A stretch of 64,000 nucleotides of DNA from Larimichthys crocea. Its lineage: Eukaryota; Chordata; Actinopteri; Sciaenidae. The stretch spans positions 11,738,701 through 11,802,700 of the forward strand of contig NC_040016.1 of assembly GCF_000972845.2 (NCBI RefSeq), given 5' to 3'. Positions 58,574 through 64,000 of this stretch are shown here, one piece after another; position 1 is the stretch's first letter, and every line of letters begins with the position of its first letter. The notes beneath the pieces were generated by a model. That model was given only the letters and a program-made list of their open reading frames with translations. It ran no database searches and was not told the origin of the DNA. Both the position numbers and the translations under genes were made by a program.

Positions 58574-60433
58574 TAGTGAGGCAGAGATGCAATCAATGGG
58601 AATAATTCATGGAGGACACCCTGTCCCTCCTCCATCCGTCCCTATCCTTTTGAAATGAAAGATAATGAGTGTGCTTGTTTTAGCCCAGCTGCAGGGAACT
58701 GGCTGCATTGATTAATATGTGTTCAGTGTCACCCCGCACCTCACCATCAAAGAGGAAACCTCTTACCAGGACAAGTCTGACCTCCGATTCTTATGTCATC
58801 TCTGATGAAGAACAACCGGAATGCACAAACTGAATCTACTGTGTATATTATGCGTGTAAAATCATTAACTGAATTTTAAAAAATCACATTTTCTTTTTGC
58901 CTTTCATGTGCTAATGTGTCTCCCCATACATGGATCTACCATCATGTGCTGATCATAATCAGATTTTAGATGTAGGACTGTGGAGGATGCTGTGTCCTAA
59001 ATACATGTGCTTGTACACTGCCAGGGATCCACTGATGCTCTCCCCTGCCATAATCTTCTCTGGTGGACAGCTATTGGCATGCCACATTTGCAGTGAGATT
59101 TATCCCCAGAAAGGTCTATGTACATGTACTGTACATTCTCATGCATATTATGTAAGAGTGTACTCATTTTCCCACAATGTTCCAGTTGCATATGCTGCAA
59201 ATAAAGATGAGGAATGAGGGAATTGTGAAGGTTTTTTTAATCTCTTGCAAAGCTGCGAGTATTTTAGCCTGTGCAGGGAAACCCCACAATCCACCATTTG
59301 TTATGACCTTCTTAATCATGTTCATTTCAATGCATTTAAATGTATATATTACAAGTGATGTTTCAAATGTAAAAATATTAAGAATTAAAAAAAAAAGAAG
59401 AAAAAAGTCCAGTCAAAGGTTTATATCAAGTTCCACCTAAGACATCAAAGTAAAATGACAATCAGCAACAGACCCGAACCTGTCCAGGTGTAACATGAGT
59501 AACCATGTGAGAGTTGGCACCACCCATTTCTGATGGGGGAAGGAGTCATTACAGGACTTTTTTGTCTGGTTTGTCATCAATAATGCTGAACATTCAGGTT
59601 CAAAACCACCAGAAATCTTTAATATTTGGAAGATAAGACCAGCAGTCCCTTATCTCAGAGTGTTCTTAGATGTCTTAAGGATCTCGTGTTAACATAGTAA
59701 GAAAAATAAGTTTCCACAACTATTACAGCACCACAAACAAATGTGTACAATATGTATATATTATATCATTTGTATGTTTTTGGTTCACCGTGTTTTTAGA
59801 ATCATCTGCTCTTGTCTTTCTGATTGATAACACAACAAATGTAACTCAGTACGGAGCCCAAACTATTTTGTCAGTAATTCTCAGGCCTCTTGTTTCTTGA
59901 AAACAAATAAAAAATATTGGCGGATTTCATAGGAAATACTGCAGAACTCAGTATCTAGAGTATTTTTTACAGACAATATTTTTTTAATAATAATGAAATG
60001 CATCAAATATATTGTAAGCATTAAGACACCTTTACATCAACTCACATTTTGAAGCTCCAAAAAGTTTGCCCCGAGTCCAACATCCAAATCATGCTGCTGA
60101 CTTCTGTCTGAATCCTTTAAAAGCATCAAAGTGCTGAGGTCTCGTATTTTCAAGTATATAAACAGTGGTAGTCCACCTTAAAGAGGCCTATCAGGAACTA
60201 TACGAAAACTGTGATAAATCATGAAACCGGCAAATCTCCAGGATCCAGGGAGAGCTGACACTACCAGAGAGAGAGGTGATGTGCTGTGTGTCCACTGAGA
60301 CAGCACAGCTGGCTCGAGCAAAAAGGAGGGGGTGGGTGGGGGAGGAGCCAGCAATCTGTGATTTGTTGACATCACATCTTTCAAGACAAGATGAGTCTAT
60401 CAAAAGGCCACACACTGACATTAAGCATGCCCA

Positions 60434-60457
60434 ACACACACACACACACACACACAC
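60434..60457. repeat. (CA)n microsatellite
   Basis: Twelve uninterrupted dinucleotide units. Confidence 0.9.
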
Positions 60458-61434
60458 TCTTTCATCAGTCAGTATGTGGCAGTGACTGTCACACACTGTC
60501 CTTTAAGCCTCTGTCTGCACACACTCTCCTCTATTCTCTCCAGAGCTTGTGAGAGAATGACATTGATGTATTGGCTGGATTTTTTTTTTTTAACCCATTC
60601 ACCAGATTTACACAGAGTATTTTCTTCTTTAAAAAAGGGGTTAATCTTATTTCTTGCTTTCTTCAAGTAATAGAAACCTTCATTTCACAGTTTGTACTTG
60701 TTTGGGACTTGATCATTGCTCATACAAGAGCAGGAAACAGGGCTCAGTGCTGACATCTGTTGGTCGCTGGGACTGTAATCACTACGACGAGAGCATACAC
60801 TGATTTAAGAAAAAGGTCAGAGATAGCAGCAGGATATCAGTTTCAAACGTTTAGTTAAGCACGATAAACAGAAAGTGATGAAACAGATGTTGTGAAAGCA
60901 GAAAGATTAATTACCCCATAAAGTATTATTTTGCAACTGCAAAAAATAAATCTAGAAACACAATATCACTTGGTGTAATGCACATATCATGAACAGCAGG
61001 ATACAAACAACATCCCTATTACTTTAAATATGTTCACATCCTACTTTTTAACCACACAAACGCCTGCTGATTTTAAAATTCAGTCAGTCAATCAGTAAAA
61101 ATGTTTCACAGCCAGACACAGCCATTTACAACCTTCAAATTCAATAAGACACTTTGTTGTTTTTACCACTGATGACTGACTACACGTGATTTTTTTTTTT
61201 TATTGCTGTTCAACATCTTGGTTGGGTCACCACATTAAACTTATGCTTTAACACATAGACAACAACAGCTGTCAAAGTAAAAAAAATAAGAAGTCTAGAA
61301 AGTGTTAAAAAAAAAAAAGCACTAGATTTCAATATGGAATAAAGTGGACATGGATTTTTTAAAAAGGCAACCCGTCACACATTTCTATCAGACGTGAAAT
61401 ACTGGTGACCAACAGATGAAGGCAAGTAAAAAGA

Positions 61435-61637
61435 CTATAACTGAGCATCATTTGTCATTTCTCCATTTTCAGGCAGGAGTGAAGTATCTTGGCAGAAACT
61501 GTGATCCGTCATAGGTTTGTTTTCAGCTTTACCCACACCCAGTCTCTTCTTTAATAATTTATCCTCATTATTCAACTTTGTGCGGATTGCAGTTTTTATT
61601 TGGCTGCTATCAACTCCAAACTTGACTGCCACATGAT
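61435..61637 (-). CDS. BEN-domain protein, exon 5 (end of BEN domain, C-terminus)
   Basis: The acceptor TCCCCTCCAG joins in phase 1 to give D-HVAVKFGVDSSQIKTAIRTK, then LNNEDKLLKKRLG, the final helix of a BEN domain, followed by a polar tail ending TNDAQL with TAG. Confidence 0.85.
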
Positions 61638-61746
61638 CTGGAGGGGAAAAAAAAACACAGAAAATATGTTTTTGATGTTTAATTTAGAAATAATGAGTAT
61701 CTACAAAGAGGTTCTATGTGATTAAAATCCAATGACATCATCTTAC

Positions 61747-61975
61747 CGATAATACTTCTCAAGATCTCAGGTGGGAGTTGAGGCTTGTGGCTATCTTCTC
61801 CGGTAAAGGTGTTCCTCCGGCCCTGCAAAGAGTGTGTAGCCAATGTTTCTCTGTCAAAAAGTATCATCAGCAGTGCTGACGTGTACTTCTTGTAGTCTCC
61901 AATCTCTGCAATGCGCTCGTAAAGATTTTTGGGTACTTGAAGATTCTCAGCAAGATACAAGAAGTTGTGATCGTC
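61747..61975 (-). CDS. BEN-domain protein, exon 4 (main BEN domain)
   Basis: Encodes DDHNFLYLAENLQVPKNLYE, RIAEIGDYKKYTSALLMILF, DRETLATHSLQGRRN and PQLPPEILRSII. The pattern of a Y-xx-L-hydrophobic helix, an F-x-x-E/D-T-LATHSL-GRR loop and P-L-x-x-I is that of BEN domains (BEND and NACC families), which bind DNA and recruit repressors. Acceptor CCCTCAG, donor G|GTAAGA, phase 0 to 1. Confidence 0.87.
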
Positions 61976-62183
61976 CTGAGGGCAAAAAGGGGAAAAAAAT
62001 GTCAGCTAGAAAACAAATTAAGATTTATTAATGGCTGAATTTGACACCACTGCTTTTGTAAAAATTGTCTACTTTGGCTGAGCCTGAGCGGAAAAACTCA
62101 TTTTTGAAACCGGAGCACTGACAATTTTCTGATTCTGCTCCAATAACAAAATGTGAAGGGAGTAATCTTCCTGTTGTACTGAC

Positions 62184-62359
62184 CTCTGGAATATTATGAA
62201 CCGCACTCATCTCTGCCTCAGGCTCATTCAGGAAAGAGACAGTTTCATCCTGAGAGTTCTGTGGTGCAACTGCAGCCTCGCCTCCTTGCATAACGTGGTC
62301 CAGAGTAACTCGTAGCTCGTGTGCTGTGTGTCTCATCTGCATCATGAGTGTGTTCATCT
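62184..62359 (-). CDS. BEN-domain protein, exon 3
   Basis: Joins in phase 1 to give EMNTLMMQMRHTAHELRVTL followed by DHVMQGGEAAVAPQNSQD and an acidic stretch ending HNIPE. The first part continues the coiled coil from exon 2. Acceptor TTTTTACAG, donor GAG|GTCAGT, phase 1 to 0. Confidence 0.78.
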
Positions 62360-63508
62360 CTGTAAAAAGGGTCAAATGACTTTAGAAATGCTGAAAGTTT
62401 ATACATAGAGTAATGCAAATTATTAGATGCCATGTTTACAGCACAGGTTCAGGTTCCTGTCAGGATTTTAGCAAAACCTCTCCCAGCCTTTCAAGAAACT
62501 TCTGACTAGCCAAACAAACAAACAAACTCATAAAAGAGAATCACAAAGAAGAATTTTACAATTTATTTTTCATTTAACTTAATTTATCTCCCTATATTGT
62601 GGTCATTATTCCTGTGCTACACTATTTCAAAACCCTTTCCACACTTATTTACAGGTACTACTGAATATAATAGTACTTTTTAAAAAAAAACAGGTTTGTT
62701 ATGTCCTCCTAAATTTCTAAAGTTTCTTGAAAAGAAAAAAGTAATTTGGGAATAATTTTAAGCAACATACAGCTATTCTTGGACAAACATTTTCAAAATA
62801 CTGTATGTTAAATGGTCGCCTGTAGACCGATATTACATTTTTTCATAATCAGCTGATAATTAGATGCTCTGCACTGACTGAAACACTTTATAAGTTACAC
62901 CCGTTACTAAATTATAACTATTTAAAGAGGAAGTGTAACAAATAAAATAACAATGATCTTTTCCCTTTATTAAAACAATTTAATTTGGTACTAATAAAGT
63001 ATCAGATTAATTTTGTTATTATTATTATTATTGTTATTGTTATTATTGTTGTTATTATTATTATTATTTTGCAAATTACTCAAAAACACCACCGGTGGGT
63101 CATTGATGACCAGGGGGAAAATATGGAGTGCTAACCTTAATTTCACTACTTGTAGCCGTTCCCCTATTTTTGTTAATGATTGATTAAAAAACAAATGTGA
63201 CGTGGGGTGTGTGATCATTTTTTGAGGGGAAACTCAAGTGTGGAATACTAGAAAAAGAAATGGGAACTTTATTTTTTGTTAAAATCTATTTAGTCTAAAA
63301 AAGCCCAACACGTATAATGTGTGTTTAATAGAAGACACTCAAATTTACAAATATATGACAGGGGGCCTGGCCACAATCGTAGCTAGAGCCCTGCTCTGTC
63401 TATGATGATGAGTTACATACATTAATTAAACTATGTTGTCTTGACAGGTATATGTTTAGCCTATTGCTTAATAAATTAGCCATCTTTTCTTTTCTTTTTT
63501 CCACCCAC
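62360..63508 (-). other. Intron of the BEN-domain gene with (ATT)n tract
   Basis: 1149 bases. It contains an interrupted (ATT)n/(GTT)n microsatellite at 63014-63068. Read on the - strand this tract gives a poly-Asn frame, which is an artefact and not coding. Confidence 0.75.
63014..63068. repeat. (ATT)n microsatellite with GTT interruptions
   Basis: About eighteen trinucleotide units, mostly ATT with scattered GTT. Confidence 0.9.
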
Positions 63509-63665
63509 CTTTCAGCTCTCTCAATTCTCTCTCAGCCAAAATCCTACACCTGCGCTCATACTTCAGCTGCGTCTGCAGCTGCTCTATCTTCATGAGGAGT
63601 GTGATGGTGTCTGTCCTGAGGCCTGGACTTGAAATATTTTCTTCATCAAATTCAACCGTTTCATG
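63509..63665 (-). CDS. BEN-domain protein, exon 2 (coiled coil)
   Basis: Encodes HETVEFDEENISSPGLRTDT and LLMKIEQLQTQLKYERRCRI, then LAERELRELK, with heptad-like hydrophobic spacing suggesting a dimerising coiled coil. Acceptor CATTTGACAG, donor AAAG|GTGGGT, phase 0 to 1. Confidence 0.8.
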
Positions 63666-63763
63666 CTGTCAAATGAGAAGAAAAGCAACATTTGCACATT
63701 GCATTAAGGTAAACAACAGGTTGTTTGTTTTTTTTAATGCACAATTAAATCAAATCCTCTCAC

Positions 63764-63913
63764 CTCATTGTTGGGAAACGGTGAGAAGCTGGGCTCTTCG
63801 GCCAACCTGTACTTGTTCTCCATCGGATCAAACTCCTGCGTGTCTGTGCCGATTCTTATCATCTTGAGTGGTGGCTGTGTTGGACTCACTCCTGCCTCTC
63901 TCTTGGGTGGCAT
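63764..63913 (-). CDS. BEN-domain protein, exon 1 (N-terminus as called)
   Basis: From the ATG at 63913: MPPKREAGVSPTQPPLKMIR, then IGTDTQEFDPMENKYRLAEE, ending PFPNNE before the donor GAG|GTGAGA, phase 0. With exons 2-5 this gives a 304-residue protein, a coiled coil followed by one C-terminal BEN domain, the layout of BEND5/BEND6-type proteins; I cannot name the orthologue. CTACACACAG ends just upstream (63938), so a preceding 5'UTR exon is likely and could lie beyond the window end. KREAGVSPTQPPLKMIR might serve as a nuclear-localisation-like basic start. Confidence 0.72.
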
Positions 63914-64000
63914 GAGGGTAAAATATATATCTGTGTGTAGAAAGAGAGGTGGAGATTTGATCAGCTGACGCATCAATTTGTTGCTTCTCTGCACTTGAAA

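Larger units (their letters stand above)
57735..61434. other. Intergenic DNA, no gene recognised
   Basis: Contains (TC)n at 58555-58573, (CA)n at 60434-60457 and a repeat-like piece near 58135-58175 (TTTCCCATAATGCAACTCAA). On the - strand AATAAA at 61198-61203 may be the poly(A) signal of the BEN-domain gene. No coding exon with consistent phase was found. Confidence 0.6.

Noticed and set aside
62991..63218. ORF with a long Asn run
   Set aside because: Product of the (ATT)n microsatellite inside an intron of the BEN-domain gene; not coding.
1..64000. CRISPR arrays, tRNA or rRNA genes, viral or endogenous retroviral coding regions
   Set aside because: No evenly spaced identical repeats, no cloverleaf-like A/B-box sequence noticed, and no gag/pol/env-like reading frame. 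Only short noncoding transposon remnants were found.

Overview
The window looks like a teleost (percomorph-type) fish chromosome: intron-rich vertebrate genes with GT/AG splicing, long AT-rich intergenic stretches, simple repeats, and short dispersed elements of kinds common in bony fish. The gene order srgap3 - oxtr - caveolins is the conserved vertebrate SRGAP3/OXTR/CAV3 neighbourhood. I see no prokaryotic genes, CRISPR arrays or prophage, and nothing that amounts to a wholly new molecular system. The most unusual part is a locally rearranged caveolin cluster.

Layout. (1) 1-8763, + strand: the 3' two thirds of srgap3 (Slit-Robo Rho GTPase-activating protein 3), 15 exons with the RhoGAP domain, SH3 domain and C-terminal tail. 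It includes a pair of mutually exclusive exons. (2) 8764-35259: about 26.5 kb with no recognisable gene, holding the probable srgap3 3'UTR, retroelement-tail fragments, a 168-bp tandem duplication and probably oxtr regulatory DNA. (3) 35260-40804, + strand: oxtr (oxytocin/isotocin receptor), with a probable 5'UTR exon and two coding exons split before TM7. (4) 40680-48840: a tandem duplication containing two two-exon caveolin genes of CAV3 type on the - strand, tail-to-tail with oxtr, followed by a three-exon caveolin-2-like gene on the - strand (48239-50106). (5) 56353-57633, - strand: an uninterrupted orphan GPCR of the GPR61/GPR62 family. (6) 61435-63913, - strand: a five-exon gene encoding a coiled-coil plus BEN-domain nuclear protein.

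The genes do not form a functional unit. srgap3 acts on Rac/Rho in the cytoskeleton, oxtr is a neuropeptide receptor, the caveolins are membrane-hairpin proteins, the GPR61-like receptor is an orphan, and the BEN protein is probably a DNA-binding regulator. Shared evolutionary history links them: CAV3-type and CAV2-type genes side by side mirror the CAV1-CAV2 pair, as expected from ancient genome duplication. All exon boundaries were inferred by eye from splice consensus, phase and family similarity. No search was run.
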